Assembly (NCBI GenBank): GCA_029624735.1
Contig: JARSSM010000011.1
Coordinates: 198,495 to 262,494 of the forward strand
Origin: Defluviicoccus sp.
GTDB taxonomy: Bacteria; Pseudomonadota; Alphaproteobacteria; Rhodospirillales; Defluviicoccaceae
Reading direction: 5' to 3'
Length of the DNA: 64,000 nucleotides
The notes beneath the pieces are model-generated. The model searched no databases. It was not told where the DNA came from and worked only from the letters and a program-made list of their open reading frames with translations. A program made the translations under genes and the position numbers. This document shows, one piece after another, positions 19,646 to 28,911 of this stretch. Numbering within the stretch: the stretch's first letter is position 1; the number at the start of each line of letters is the position of its first letter.

Positions 19646-20035
19646 ATGCCGCGCGAACGTCGGCAGATCATCTTCTCCGAAATGGAGCTTTACGAGGCTC
19701 TGCTCGCTTACAACCGCGTTGCCGAGCCGGCTGCGTTTGAGGGCGAGCCGTTCTCGCTCCTGCTCACGCGCGAGCCCGCGATTACGCTCGTAACCCGGGT
19801 CTACGACCGACGCGAGTGGCGCGAGGAGAAGGTGAAGCTGCCGACGCCGTTCATCCTCGAGGCAATGATCCGCTTCTGCATCGCCAACACGATCAGCCTG
19901 CCGCGCCGCGCCAACAAGCGCTTTCTGGTCGTCCAGAACGAGGCCTGCTTGTTCGTCTTGTTGGATCCCGTCAAGCCGACCGCCGATCTGCGGGTGATGG
20001 CCACCGCCGGCGCCGATCCGAACAGCAGGGCGTAG
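19646..20035 (+). CDS. Conserved-looking hypothetical protein beside fliJ
   Basis: A 129-residue basic cytosolic protein from the ATG at 19646 (MPRERRQIIFSEMELYEALLAYN). Longer in-frame starts would add atypical sequence. No domain was recognised. It has good GC-ending codon usage, so it is probably real. It is convergent with fliJ, leaving only 35 bases between the two stops. Confidence 0.6.
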   Translation: MPRERRQIIFSEMELYEALLAYNRVAEPAAFEGEPFSLLLTREPAITLVTRVYDRREWREEKVKLPTPFILEAMIRFCIANTISLPRRANKRFLVVQNEACLFVLLDPVKPTADLRVMATAGADPNSRA

Positions 20036-20070
20036 ACGGCCCGCGATCGAACACCGATCCGGCGCCGGTC

Positions 20071-20496
20071 TCAGGCGGCGCCTGAACTGCTGCGGCGGGC
20101 CGTGCTCAGATCATCGCGCTCCTTGGCGGCCTCGTCTTCGCGCTTGCGCGCCGCATCCGCCTTGGCACGTTCGTCCAGGAGTTCAGCCCGTTTGAGCTCG
20201 CCATAGGCAGCGCGCAGCACATCTTGCTGCTGCTCGTCCGCGGCCTTGAGCTCTGCCATCCGCTTCTCGAGATCGGCTCGCTTGGCCGCAGCCGCGCGCA
20301 TGTAAGCGTGAAGGCTGACGCTCGCTTCGAAGGGTTGTTCGGCGGCAAAGCGCTGTTCGGCTGCAACCTCTTCGGCGAGTGCTTCGAGCGCCGCCTGCAA
20401 AGCCTGCTGCTGCTGACGAAGCTTCGACAACAGACGCTGCTGCTCGCGCACCTGCCAGTCGTGCAGCCGGCCGAGCGCCGCGAAGGCGCTTTTCAT
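20071..20496 (-). CDS. fliJ: Flagellar export chaperone FliJ
   Basis: A 141-residue, almost wholly alpha-helical coiled-coil protein rich in Gln, Glu, Ala and Arg. FliJ is the stalk-like component of the flagellar type III export ATPase complex, binding the FliI hexamer. Sequence conservation in the family is low, so the call rests on coiled-coil character, size and position immediately downstream of fliI (10-base gap). The start at 20496 (MKSAFAALGRLHDWQVREQQRLL) is preferred because FliJ proteins begin close to such a motif. Confidence 0.82.
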   Translation of the reverse strand: MKSAFAALGRLHDWQVREQQRLLSKLRQQQQALQAALEALAEEVAAEQRFAAEQPFEASVSLHAYMRAAAAKRADLEKRMAELKAADEQQQDVLRAAYGELKRAELLDERAKADAARKREDEAAKERDDLSTARRSSSGAA

Positions 20497-20506
20497 CGCC
20501 CCCGCC

Positions 20507-21829
20507 TCATGCCGTGATCGCCGCCTTGAGCGCTCCATAAACGTCCTTCAGCGCGCCTTTCTCGTCCTTCGCCTGCCGCAGGAACGCCTCGAGGCGCGGA
20601 TAGAGCGCGATCGCGCGGTCGATCTCCGGATCGGTGCCGCGCTTATACGCACCAAGCCGGATCAGCTCCGCCATGTCCTCGTAGACCGCCAGCACGCGCC
20701 TGGCCTCGGCAACAACTGCGTTCTCCGCTGCCGAATTGCAGCCCGGCATCGTGCGCGAGATGCTGCGCAGGATGTTGACGGCGGGATAGCGACCGCGCTC
20801 GGCGATCGCCCGGTCGAGGACGATATGGCCGTCGAGGATGCCGCGCACCGCATCTGCGATCGGCTCGTTGTGATCGTCCCCGTCGACGAGGACGGTAAAG
20901 AAGGCGGTGATGCTGCCCTGGCCGCGCTCACCCGGACCGGCCCGTTCCAGGAGTTGCGGCAGCAGGGCGAATACCGATGGCGTGTAGCCCTTGGTCGTTG
21001 GCGGCTCGCCGGCGGCAAGGCCGATCTCGCGCTGGGCCATGGCGAAGCGGGTCACGCTATCCATCAGGCACAAAACGTTGGCGCCCTGATCACGAAAGGC
21101 TTCGGCCACCGTCATCGTCGCCAGCGCGGCCCGGCGGCGCACGCCCGGCGCCTCATCGGACGTCGCGACGACGACGACGCTGTGGGCAAGCCCGGCCTCG
21201 CCGAGATCATCCTCGATGAACTCGCGCGCCTCGCGGCCGCGCTCGCCGATCAGACCGATCACGACCACGTCGGCCGCCGTGTTGCGCGCGATCATCGACA
21301 ACAGGCTCGATTTGCCGACGCCAGAGCCGGCGAAAATGCCGAGCCGCTGGCCTTCGCAACAGGTGAGAAAGGCATTGAGCGCGCGCACGCCGACGTCAAG
21401 CTTGCCGCTGACGCGCCCGCGGGCATGCGCCTGTGGCGGCCGCCGGCGCAGACCGTAACGGACCGCTCCCGCCCGGAGCGGGCCACCGCCGTCGATCGGC
21501 TCGCCGAACGCATTCAGCACCCGGCCGCGCCATGACGGATCCGGCGACAACGACGCCTGGCCGCCGGCCGGGACCACCCGGCAGCCGAGGCCGATGCCAT
21601 CGACGGAACCGTGCGGCATGATCAGCACCTTGCCGGGCTTGAGCGCGATCACTTCACCGCGGATGCAGGCGCCGTCGCTGGCAATGAGCGACACTTCCTC
21701 GGCGACGGCGATCGTGCCGGCAAATCCGGTCGCCTCAACCGTCAGCCCGACGACGCCGGTCACCCGGCCGTGAATGGCGAAATCCGGGATCCGCGCGATC
21801 GCATCACGCAGGGGAAAGGTCGGCGTCAT
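20507..21829 (-). CDS. fliI: Flagellum-specific ATPase FliI
   Basis: A 440-residue F1-beta-like ATPase powering flagellar protein export. Walker [17 protein letters not shown], the adjacent [11 protein letters not shown] and the Walker B region [19 protein letters not shown] are all present, as is [14 protein letters not shown], typical of FliI/YscN. It is followed by fliJ on the same strand and is divergent from ctrA across 232 bases. That spacer contains a near-consensus CtrA box. Confidence 0.96.
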   Translation of the reverse strand: MTPTFPLRDAIARIPDFAIHGRVTGVVGLTVEATGFAGTIAVAEEVSLIASDGACIRGEVIALKPGKVLIMPHGSVDGIGLGCRVVPAGGQASLSPDPSWRGRVLNAFGEPIDGGGPLRAGAVRYGLRRRPPQAHARGRVSGKLDVGVRALNAFLTCCEGQRLGIFAGSGVGKSSLLSMIARNTAADVVVIGLIGERGREAREFIEDDLGEAGLAHSVVVVATSDEAPGVRRRAALATMTVAEAFRDQGANVLCLMDSVTRFAMAQREIGLAAGEPPTTKGYTPSVFALLPQLLERAGPGERGQGSITAFFTVLVDGDDHNEPIADAVRGILDGHIVLDRAIAERGRYPAVNILRSISRTMPGCNSAAENAVVAEARRVLAVYEDMAELIRLGAYKRGTDPEIDRAIALYPRLEAFLRQAKDEKGALKDVYGALKAAITA

Positions 21830-21893
21830 CGGCCCGGCCTCGGCTTGCCGGCGGCGGAACTGCCGCCCGGAGGTCGATTGTCGCGGCTCCCGA

Positions 21894-21908
21894 TTAATGC
21901 ACCGCTAA
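21894..21908. promoter_or_regulatory. Near-consensus CtrA-binding site between fliI and ctrA
   Basis: TTAA at 21894-21897 and CTAA at 21905-21908 are separated by exactly seven bases, one mismatch from the CtrA box TTAA-N7-TTAA. It lies 65 bases upstream of the fliI start and about 154 bases upstream of ctrA, a position that could serve either. Binding is inferred only from the pattern. Confidence 0.5.
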
Positions 21909-21940
21909 GGCCCGGCGACCCACGGTCCCATGCCGGGAAG

Positions 21941-22005
21941 GTACACTTGTTACGTGTGTCTAGAAATCTGTACACTTTTCTGTTGCGCATGCCTCAAATG
22001 TGTAC
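21941..22005. repeat. Three spaced GTACAC/GTGTAC elements upstream of ctrA
   Basis: GTACAC occurs at 21941-21946 and 21970-21975 and its inverse complement GTGTAC at 22000-22005, spaced 29 and 30 bases apart, close to three helical turns. The surrounding 60 bases are AT-rich for this genome. They could form an operator array for the ctrA promoter; no known regulator was matched. Confidence 0.4.
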
Positions 22006-22061
22006 TATTCATAATGGCACGTTAAGAGCGCAGTTCGTTTCTAGATTGTAGCGAGGTTGGC

Positions 22062-22766
22062 ATGCGTATTCTCCTTATCGAGGACGACTCGACCACGGCA
22101 ATGATCGTCGAGCGCACCCTGAAGATGCATGGGATGGTCGTCGACACCACCGATCTGGGCGAAGACGGCCTGGAACTGGCCAAGCTCTACGACTACGACA
22201 TCATTCTGCTGGACCTCCTGCTCCCCGATATCGAGGGCATGGAAGTGCTGAGACGGCTGCGCAATGCGCGCGTCGTGACGCCGGTGCTGATCCTGTCGGG
22301 CTTGTCACAAGCCGAAAACAAGGTGCGCGGCCTCGGCTCGGGCGCCGACGACTATCTGACCAAGCCGTTCGACGGCAAGGAGCTGATCGCGCGCATCCAG
22401 GCGATCGTGCGCCGCTCCAAGGGTCACTCGCAGTCGGTCATCCAGACCGGTCGGCTGACCGTCAACCTGGCGGCGCGGACGGTCCAGGTCGACGAAAACC
22501 CGCTGCACCTGACCAGCAAGGAATACGGCATCATCGAGCTGCTGAGCCTGCGCAAGGGGACGACGCTGACCAAGGAGATGTTCCTCAACCACCTCTACGG
22601 CGGCATCGACGAACCGGAACTGAAGATCGTCGACGTCTTTATCTGCAAGATCCGCAAGAAGCTGGCCGCGGTCGCCGCCGGCGAGAACTACATCGAGACC
22701 GTGTGGGGTCGCGGCTACGTCCTGCGTGATCCGGCGGGCCGGTCAACTGCGTCGGTCGCGGCCTGA
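22062..22766 (+). CDS. ctrA: Cell-cycle/motility response regulator CtrA
   Basis: A 234-residue OmpR-family regulator. The receiver domain has Asp8/Asp9, phospho-acceptor Asp51 ([12 protein letters not shown]) and Lys101. The DNA-binding domain contains near-invariant CtrA segments, [22 protein letters not shown] and [18 protein letters not shown], and [14 protein letters not shown]. In alphaproteobacteria CtrA is phosphorylated through CckA-ChpT and controls cell-cycle and flagellar genes; a ChpT-like gene lies 5.4 kb away in this cluster. The C-terminus ends Val-Ala-Ala, resembling the Ala-Ala end used for ClpXP turnover in Caulobacter. It is divergent from fliI. Confidence 0.97.
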   Translation: MRILLIEDDSTTAMIVERTLKMHGMVVDTTDLGEDGLELAKLYDYDIILLDLLLPDIEGMEVLRRLRNARVVTPVLILSGLSQAENKVRGLGSGADDYLTKPFDGKELIARIQAIVRRSKGHSQSVIQTGRLTVNLAARTVQVDENPLHLTSKEYGIIELLSLRKGTTLTKEMFLNHLYGGIDEPELKIVDVFICKIRKKLAAVAAGENYIETVWGRGYVLRDPAGRSTASVAA

Positions 22767-22808
22767 GCGCGCGACGGCACCCGCCGCCACGGCCATGCTT
22801 CTTCGCCC

Positions 22809-23645
22809 TCAGGCAACGGCTGCGCGCGGGCCGCTGCCAACGGGGCGATAGATGCCGGCCGCGCCGGGAACGATCTCAAGCCGGGTTGAGAGGCCTATGA
22901 TCGTCTCAACCGCACCCAGCAGCAGGACGCCGTCCGGCGCCAACACCTGAGCGATCCGCTCGATGACGCCCTTCTTCGTCGGCTCATCGAAGTAGATAAG
23001 CACGTTGCGGCAGAACACGATATCGAAGCGGCCCAAGCCCGCGCACTCGCCCAGCATATTGTGCTGACGGAAGCTCACCATCGATCGCAGCCTTGGCGCG
23101 ATCTCCCAGTTCGTTCCCTTCTGCGCGAAGTATTTGAGCAGAAGCCGGATCGGCAATCCGCGCTGGACCTCGAACTGGGAGTAGACACCGGCCTTGGCCT
23201 TGATGAGCATGCTGGTAGCGATGTCGGTGGCGACGATCTCGACCGGCCGGCCGGCGAGGAGCCCTTCTTCCTCCAGGAGCGTAATCGCGATCGAGTAAGC
23301 CTCCTGGCCGCTGGAGCACGCGGCTGACCAGATGCGGAGCGGCCGTTCCTTCGGGCGCGCGGCGACGATGCGGGGCAAGATGACGGTGCGCAGCAGCTCG
23401 AACGGTTTGCCGTCGCGAAAAAACAGCGACTCGTTGGTCGTCATCGCCTCGACGACATCACGGATCAGCTCCTCGTCACGCACCGATCTCATCTGTGCAA
23501 CGAGGCCGGCGATGTCGTTCAATCGGCGCTGCGCCGCGAGCGGCCCAAGCCGGTTCTCGAGCAGGTAGGTCTTGTCGCTGGAGAGCGCGATGCCCGAACG
23601 TTCCTTGATCAGGGCGCTCAGGAACTGGAAGTCGGCGGCCTGCAT
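22809..23645 (-). CDS. cheR: Chemotaxis protein methyltransferase CheR
   Basis: A 278-residue SAM-dependent methyltransferase that methylates glutamates of chemoreceptors. An N-terminal helical domain (about 1-75) precedes the catalytic domain with IWSAACSSGQEAYSIAI, the SAM-binding motif, and FDIVFCRNVLIYFD. The ATG at 23645 (MQAADFQFLSALIKERSG) matches family N-termini; a longer frame would run back into cheB. Only one base separates it from the cheB stop, so the two opposing receptor-modification enzymes are co-translated. Confidence 0.95.
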   Translation of the reverse strand: MQAADFQFLSALIKERSGIALSSDKTYLLENRLGPLAAQRRLNDIAGLVAQMRSVRDEELIRDVVEAMTTNESLFFRDGKPFELLRTVILPRIVAARPKERPLRIWSAACSSGQEAYSIAITLLEEEGLLAGRPVEIVATDIATSMLIKAKAGVYSQFEVQRGLPIRLLLKYFAQKGTNWEIAPRLRSMVSFRQHNMLGECAGLGRFDIVFCRNVLIYFDEPTKKGVIERIAQVLAPDGVLLLGAVETIIGLSTRLEIVPGAAGIYRPVGSGPRAAVA

Positions 23646-23646
23646 A

Positions 23647-24816
23647 TCAGCCCCCGGTGGCACGCTTGAGGATTGCAGGCGCCAGGTCGGCCAGCGGCAA
23701 CACCGCTGTGCACAGCCCCGCTGATGCGACCGCACCAGGCATGCCCCAGACAACGCTCGTCGCCTCGTCCTGGGCTAACAGCGTGCCGCCGGCGGCGACT
23801 ACCGCCCGACCGCCTTCTAGCCCGTCGCTGCCCATGCCGGTGAGGATGACGGCCAGCGCCCGGCTGCCGAAAACCTGAGCGACGCTGCGCAGCATCGGAT
23901 CGACCGCGGGGCGGCAGAAGTTTTCCGGCGGCTCCTGGTTGCAGCGCACGATTGCGCCTTGCGCGCCGCGGCTCTCGACCCGCATGTGCCAGTCGCCGCG
24001 AGCAAGCACGATCTGACCCGGGACCAGCGGCGTACCGTCGACCGCCTCGGCGCACGGGCGACCGCTCTGCTTTTGCAGGTGTTCAGCAAGGATGGTGGTG
24101 AACATCGCTGGCATATGCTGGGTAATCAGGATCGGCTGCATCAGCGCGCCGGAGCGCAAACCCGCGAACAGCGTCTGCAGCGCCTGCGGACCGCCGGTTG
24201 AACAGCCAATCGCGATCACGTCTGGCCGGCTGCCGGCTGCCGGCTGCAGCGTGATCGGGAGCCGTGCCGGGCTGGCGGTTCTCCCGCTCGGGCGAACCGG
24301 TGAAGCGGCAGGAGGTACGATTCCCCTGGACCGGCCGGCCTCGCGATCGATCTGGCGCCGACGGGCACCCAACGCCTTGACCTTCGCCACGAGTTCGCGC
24401 GCGAATTCCTGCGCGCTGCTCAAGCGCTGTGTCGAGGGCTTTGGCACGTAGTCGGCCGCGCCGGCCTGAAGCGCCTTCAGGCTCACTTCGGCGTTGCGCT
24501 GGGTCAGGGTCGAAGCCATCACCACCTGCACGCAGGGATCGAGCGCTAATAGCCGCTGCAGAGCCTCAAGACCGTCCATGACCGGCATCTCGATATCGAG
24601 GACGACGACATCGATGGCGCGATCACGCTCGAACTGGGCGACCGCGGTGGCACCATTGCCGACTGATGCCGCGATGGCGATCGACGGATCGCCCTCCAGC
24701 ATGCGGTTGATCAGACCGCGAACGATCGCTGAATCATCAACCACCATGACGCGGTAAGGGGCATCGGCAATGACAGCCGCTCGCGAAACGGGTTTCGTGC
24801 CTGGCAAGACATTCAC
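23647..24816 (-). CDS. cheB: Chemotaxis response regulator protein-glutamate methylesterase CheB
   Basis: A 389-residue protein with a receiver domain (about 20-135; phospho-acceptor Asp74 in VVVLDIEMPVMDG), a flexible linker and a C-terminal methylesterase/deamidase domain. The catalytic triad is visible: Ser206 in AIGCSTGGPQ, His234 in TQHMPAMF and Asp331 in GMGSDGLEGG. It removes methyl groups from receptors when phosphorylated by CheA. It lies between cheY and cheR on the same strand. Confidence 0.96.
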   Translation of the reverse strand: MNVLPGTKPVSRAAVIADAPYRVMVVDDSAIVRGLINRMLEGDPSIAIAASVGNGATAVAQFERDRAIDVVVLDIEMPVMDGLEALQRLLALDPCVQVVMASTLTQRNAEVSLKALQAGAADYVPKPSTQRLSSAQEFARELVAKVKALGARRRQIDREAGRSRGIVPPAASPVRPSGRTASPARLPITLQPAAGSRPDVIAIGCSTGGPQALQTLFAGLRSGALMQPILITQHMPAMFTTILAEHLQKQSGRPCAEAVDGTPLVPGQIVLARGDWHMRVESRGAQGAIVRCNQEPPENFCRPAVDPMLRSVAQVFGSRALAVILTGMGSDGLEGGRAVVAAGGTLLAQDEATSVVWGMPGAVASAGLCTAVLPLADLAPAILKRATGG

Positions 24817-24834
24817 AACACGGGCCTGTCGCAG

Positions 24835-25200
24835 CTAGAGGAGGCCGACTTGAACGAGCTTTGCCTGTAGGACATCGCTCGCGAACGGTTTCATGATGTA
24901 TTCGTCGGCGCCGGCCTCGATCGCCTGCTGGATATGATTGATGTCGTTCTCGGTGGTGCAGAAAATGACGATCGGCTGGCGAACGCTCGGCAGTTGGCGC
25001 AGCGCCCGCAGAAAGTCGAGACCATTCATCACCGGCATGTTCCAATCGAGGAGAACGAAATCGGGGATCTCCTCCTGGCAGGCCGCGAGCGCCGCCTGGC
25101 CGTCGCCGGCTTCACGGGAGGAGAACTGCAGCTCTTCGAGGATCCGGCGCGCGACTGTGCGGACCACCCGCGAGTCATCAACGATCAGACAGGTTCTCAT
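24835..25200 (-). CDS. cheY: Chemotaxis response regulator CheY
   Basis: A 121-residue single-domain receiver. Asp8/Asp9 (LIVDDSRVVR), phospho-acceptor Asp52 (FVLLDWNMPVMNG), Thr in FCTTEND and Lys in YIMKPF are all in place. It diffuses from CheA to the flagellar switch. Adjacent on the same strand to cheA (98-base gap) and cheB (18-base gap). Several alphaproteobacterial CheY paralogues act as phosphate sinks rather than switch binders; this cannot be decided here. Confidence 0.94.
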   Translation of the reverse strand: MRTCLIVDDSRVVRTVARRILEELQFSSREAGDGQAALAACQEEIPDFVLLDWNMPVMNGLDFLRALRQLPSVRQPIVIFCTTENDINHIQQAIEAGADEYIMKPFASDVLQAKLVQVGLL

Positions 25201-25298
25201 GGCTTGGCCCGGGATGGCTCTGAGCGGGCACCCACGCGCCGCACACTGCTTACGATCGAGCGTATCGCGACCATTTGTTTCACCACCCCTTTCGGCCG

Positions 25299-28067
25299 TC
25301 AGTTCCGCAAAGGACCGCTCTCGCCGTTCCAGGCGTTTGGCCTGCTGCCCAGCGTCTGCGCCAGGCTCTGAATCAGGCCCTCACGGTCGAACTTGGCGAC
25401 GTAATCGGTAAAGCCGACCGCGCGGCCGCGCGCAAAGTCCGCCTCGCTTGCGTACGATGACAGCGCGACCAGCGGAGTCTGGCACCAGCGGTCGTCGCGG
25501 CGGACGTTCTCCGCAAACTCAAAGCCGTTCAAACCCGGCATTTCGATGTCGCTGATGATGGCATCGAAGCGCTGGCCGGCATCGCGGATGCGCAACGCCT
25601 GGACCGCATCGGAAACGGCGGTCACCACGTAGCCGGCAGCCTCCAGGATCGGCACCACCAGGGAGCGGAAGAAGTCGCTGTCTTCGACCACGAGCAACTG
25701 CTTCTTCGTGCTGGCAGTGCCGAACCCGTCCCCGGCCTCAGGCCCGAACCAGGCGGGATAGGCCTTGGTCAGGAAGTGGGTGACATCGATGATGTCGGTC
25801 GATCGTCCGCCGATGACGGCGCTGCCGATGGTGCCCGCCTTCTCGGCGGCAATCTCGATGGTGAGCGTCTCTTCCAAGACATCGATGATCTCGTCGACGA
25901 CGAGCCCCATCGAGCGGTCGCGGTCGGAGAAGACAAGGACCGGATGGACCGGCCGGCTTGCCCAATCGAAGGAGTCTGCGAGCGGCACCAGAGGCATCAG
26001 GGAGTTGCGATACTGGATCACGGCGCGTCCCTGTGAACGCTCGATTTTGGCGGACTCGATTTGCTCCAGGCGCGCAACCAGTTCGAGCGGCACCGCCTTG
26101 GGATCGGCATCGCCGGCGCGGAACACCAGCACCCGGGTTGTCTCCTGATCCTTGGCACCACGCGTATCGCATTCATCCGCCGTCTCAGCCGCCTTGTCGC
26201 CGACGGTGGCGGCGATGCCGTTGGGATCGAGGATCATGATGACGCTGCCGTCGCCGAGAATGGTGTTGCCCGCGTAGTACGGGATTGCACGCAGGATCGA
26301 GGCAACCGGCTTGACCACGATTTCCTCGGTATCGAACACTTCATCGACGATGATGCCGAAACTGACCGCGCCAACCTGGGTCACGACCACGAACGGTTCG
26401 GTCTCAGCGGTCGCAGCAGTCGCGGGGCCTTCGAGCCGCAGCAAGGCGCGCAGATCGACCAGCGGCAACAGCCGCTCGCGCAGGCGCAGGAGCGGCGCGT
26501 CGTTGATGCGCTCGATCCGGTTCTCGCTGTCGCCCGCGACCCGCACCAACTCGCGGACGCAGATCTGCGGCACAGCGAAGCGTTGGCCGGAACAGCCGAG
26601 GATGAGCGCGGAGACGATCGCCAGCGTGAGCGGGATCTTGATTGTGAACGCCGTCCCCCGACGCGGCAGCGCCTTGAGCGCGATGGTGCCGCCGATCTTC
26701 TCGACGTTTGTCCGCACAACGTCCATGCCGACGCCGCGGCCCGAAACGTTGGTGACCTTTTCGGCGGTCGAGAAGCCGGCGCGGAAGATGTACTGATAGA
26801 CCTGATCGTCGCTCAGACGCACGAGCTCGCTCGGGCTGGCCAAACCCTGGGCCAGGATCTTGCGGCGGATGCGATCGACATCAAGGCCGCGGCCGTCGTC
26901 GGCCACCTCGATGATGATGTGCCCACCTTCGTGATAGGCCTTGAGCGTGATCGTGCCTGTTTCCGATTTGCCCTGGGCACGCCGTTCCTCGGGCGTCTCG
27001 ATGCCATGATCGGCCGAGTTGCGCACCATGTGGGTGAGCGGATCCTTGATCAGCTGCAGGACCTGACGGTCGAGCTCTGTCTCGGCACCGATCATGGTCA
27101 GTTCGAGCTTCTTGCCGGTCTCGACCGAGAGATCGCGGACGATGCGCGGCAGCTTGGCCCAGGCGTTGCCGATCGGCTGCATGCGCGTCTTCATTACGCC
27201 TTCTTGCAGCTCGGTCGTGAGGTGGCTCAGGCGCTGCAAGGGCGCGGCAAGGCCGGTATCCTCGCGGTTGCGCACCATCTGCAGCAGCTGATTACGGGTC
27301 GGCACCAGCTCGCTCACCAACGTCATCAGCGTTTCAAGCGTATCGACGGCGACCCGGATCGACTGGTTTGCCACGGCCGAGTCACGCTCGCCGGACGCAG
27401 CACCCGCGGCCTCGCCGGCGGCCTGAGGTGCGGCAGCCGGTGCCGCCGCCGAAGTCTCGGCCGCGCCCATCGCCGCTGCGGCCTCGCGCGCCCGCTCGGC
27501 GGCAATCGCTGCGGCGATATCGGCGTCGCTGGCGGCATGGATGCCGGAAGCCTCTGCCCGCGCGACCTCTTCCAAGAGCTCCGCCGCAACGGGAAAACCG
27601 CCCTCGCCAACCGGAATGGCATCTGCCGGTGCAGCGGTAGCCGGCGCCGCCGCAGCGGAGGGGGCGGCTGCAGCTGCAGGTGGCAGAGGCGTGCCGGCGG
27701 CAATCGCGCCCAGTTCGGCGATGAGTGCAGAGTCATCGCCCACCGGCTCGGCGCCGGACTGCTCCAGCTCGGAGAGGATGCCGCGAATGCTGTCGATGCA
27801 TTTGAGGATCGCCGTTACCGCCGGCGCACTCACGGAGAGTTTGCCGTCGCGGAACAAGCCCAACAGGGTCTCGCCCGCGTGCGCGATAGCTTCCAAACGG
27901 CCTAAGCCCAGGAATCCGCACGTGCCCTTGATGGTGTGGACCAGGCGAAAGATGTTGCCGAGGATCTTGAGATCGCCCGGGTTCTGCTCGAACTGGACCA
28001 GTTCGGCGTCGATAACGGCCAGGCTCTCGTTGGTTTCGGTCAGGAACTCGGTCAGCAGTTCGTCCAT
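25299..28067 (-). CDS. cheA: Hybrid chemotaxis histidine kinase CheA with C-terminal receiver
   Basis: A 922-residue kinase. Domains in order: Hpt (1-105, phospho-His44 in RLVHTIKGTCGFLG); Ala/Pro-rich linker (about 125-230); dimerisation and ATPase region with NSADHGIETPEERRAQGK, VADDGRGLDVDRI and SGRGVGMDVVRTNVEKIGG; a CheW-like domain (about 470-600); a second CheW-like region (about 640-780); and a receiver domain (about 800-915, with IISDIEMPGLNGFEF). Phosphoryl groups pass to CheY and CheB encoded downstream. No separate cheW or receptor gene is in the window, so the internal CheW-like modules may replace one adaptor. Confidence 0.96.
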   Translation of the reverse strand: MDELLTEFLTETNESLAVIDAELVQFEQNPGDLKILGNIFRLVHTIKGTCGFLGLGRLEAIAHAGETLLGLFRDGKLSVSAPAVTAILKCIDSIRGILSELEQSGAEPVGDDSALIAELGAIAAGTPLPPAAAAAPSAAAAPATAAPADAIPVGEGGFPVAAELLEEVARAEASGIHAASDADIAAAIAAERAREAAAAMGAAETSAAAPAAAPQAAGEAAGAASGERDSAVANQSIRVAVDTLETLMTLVSELVPTRNQLLQMVRNREDTGLAAPLQRLSHLTTELQEGVMKTRMQPIGNAWAKLPRIVRDLSVETGKKLELTMIGAETELDRQVLQLIKDPLTHMVRNSADHGIETPEERRAQGKSETGTITLKAYHEGGHIIIEVADDGRGLDVDRIRRKILAQGLASPSELVRLSDDQVYQYIFRAGFSTAEKVTNVSGRGVGMDVVRTNVEKIGGTIALKALPRRGTAFTIKIPLTLAIVSALILGCSGQRFAVPQICVRELVRVAGDSENRIERINDAPLLRLRERLLPLVDLRALLRLEGPATAATAETEPFVVVTQVGAVSFGIIVDEVFDTEEIVVKPVASILRAIPYYAGNTILGDGSVIMILDPNGIAATVGDKAAETADECDTRGAKDQETTRVLVFRAGDADPKAVPLELVARLEQIESAKIERSQGRAVIQYRNSLMPLVPLADSFDWASRPVHPVLVFSDRDRSMGLVVDEIIDVLEETLTIEIAAEKAGTIGSAVIGGRSTDIIDVTHFLTKAYPAWFGPEAGDGFGTASTKKQLLVVEDSDFFRSLVVPILEAAGYVVTAVSDAVQALRIRDAGQRFDAIISDIEMPGLNGFEFAENVRRDDRWCQTPLVALSSYASEADFARGRAVGFTDYVAKFDREGLIQSLAQTLGSRPNAWNGESGPLRN

Positions 28068-28179
28068 GGCAGCGGCATGTCCTCAACGCTTCGGGCTGAC
28101 GCCTGACGGCGCCGCGACGGATGAGGCTAGCGCGGAAGGACTTAACGAAGTGCTACCCGGCGCTGAGAGCGGCCTAGTT

Positions 28180-28911
28180 TCATGCCGCCTTGAGAACGAT
28201 CGTGATCGTGTCCGCCGCCGATCGATCGAGCGCTACGCTCAGATCGAGGCCTTCGAGCAGCCTATTGAGGTAATAGGCATGGATGCTGCGCACGCCGGGA
28301 GTGGAGCTTGCCGCCGCGCCCAGCGCCGCCTCGATGTCGTCGGCAACGCGGGCGCCGGTGCCCCGCACCGCCACCCGAACCTGGCCCCGGCCACGGCGCT
28401 CGTGCACATCGATCGCAAGCGTGCCGCCGCGCGGCAGCCATTCGCGCGCCACCAGCACGAGGCACAGCAGCAACCGGGCGAGATCACTGCTGTTGACAAG
28501 CGGTACCCCCTTCAAGGACTGCTCGCACGTGCGCCACTCCAGCGCAACGCGGCTCCCCTTCAGGAACTCTTCGATCAGCGTCCGCGCCTCGGCGAGACTG
28601 CTGGCGCGCTCGGCCGAGGCCATCGCGAACGCGGTACGGAAGAACGCGAGCCTTGAGCGCACCTGGCGTGCGCTGGCAGCGATCAGCTCCAGCGTTTCTT
28701 TTGTCTCCGCCTTGTCGTCGCTCAAGAACTCAAGACCAATGTTGATCGCGCCGGCCGGGCCCATCAGGTCATGGCAGAGCCGCGCGCACAGCATCTGCGC
28801 CAGCTGCACCTCGTCCGGCGCGCCAGCTTCTGCAGGTGTCAGCGCCAGCATCGGGGCGTGTGCAGCGGTGGGCCGGCGGCTCTGCGGTTCTGCGATCGAG
28901 GCCATCATCAT
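28180..28911 (-). CDS. chpT: Histidine phosphotransferase ChpT
   Basis: A protein of about 244 residues; three consecutive Met codons (28903-28911) leave the exact start open. The first helix carries the phosphotransfer motif MLCARLCHDLMGPAGAINIGLEFL, with His47 counted from 28911. RSRLAFFRTAFAMAS and a degenerate ATPase-like C-terminal domain follow. This is the ChpT fold, which relays phosphate from hybrid kinases such as CckA to CtrA and CpdR. It is upstream of cheA on the same strand with a 112-base gap, and ctrA lies at the far end of the cluster, consistent with a functional link. Confidence 0.88.
   Translation of the reverse strand: MMMASIAEPQSRRPTAAHAPMLALTPAEAGAPDEVQLAQMLCARLCHDLMGPAGAINIGLEFLSDDKAETKETLELIAASARQVRSRLAFFRTAFAMASAERASSLAEARTLIEEFLKGSRVALEWRTCEQSLKGVPLVNSSDLARLLLCLVLVAREWLPRGGTLAIDVHERRGRGQVRVAVRGTGARVADDIEAALGAAASSTPGVRSIHAYYLNRLLEGLDLSVALDRSAADTITIVLKAA

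Noticed and set aside
26061..27905. 614-residue plus-strand frame opposite cheA
   Set aside because: The minus strand encodes an unmistakable CheA; the plus frame has shadow composition.
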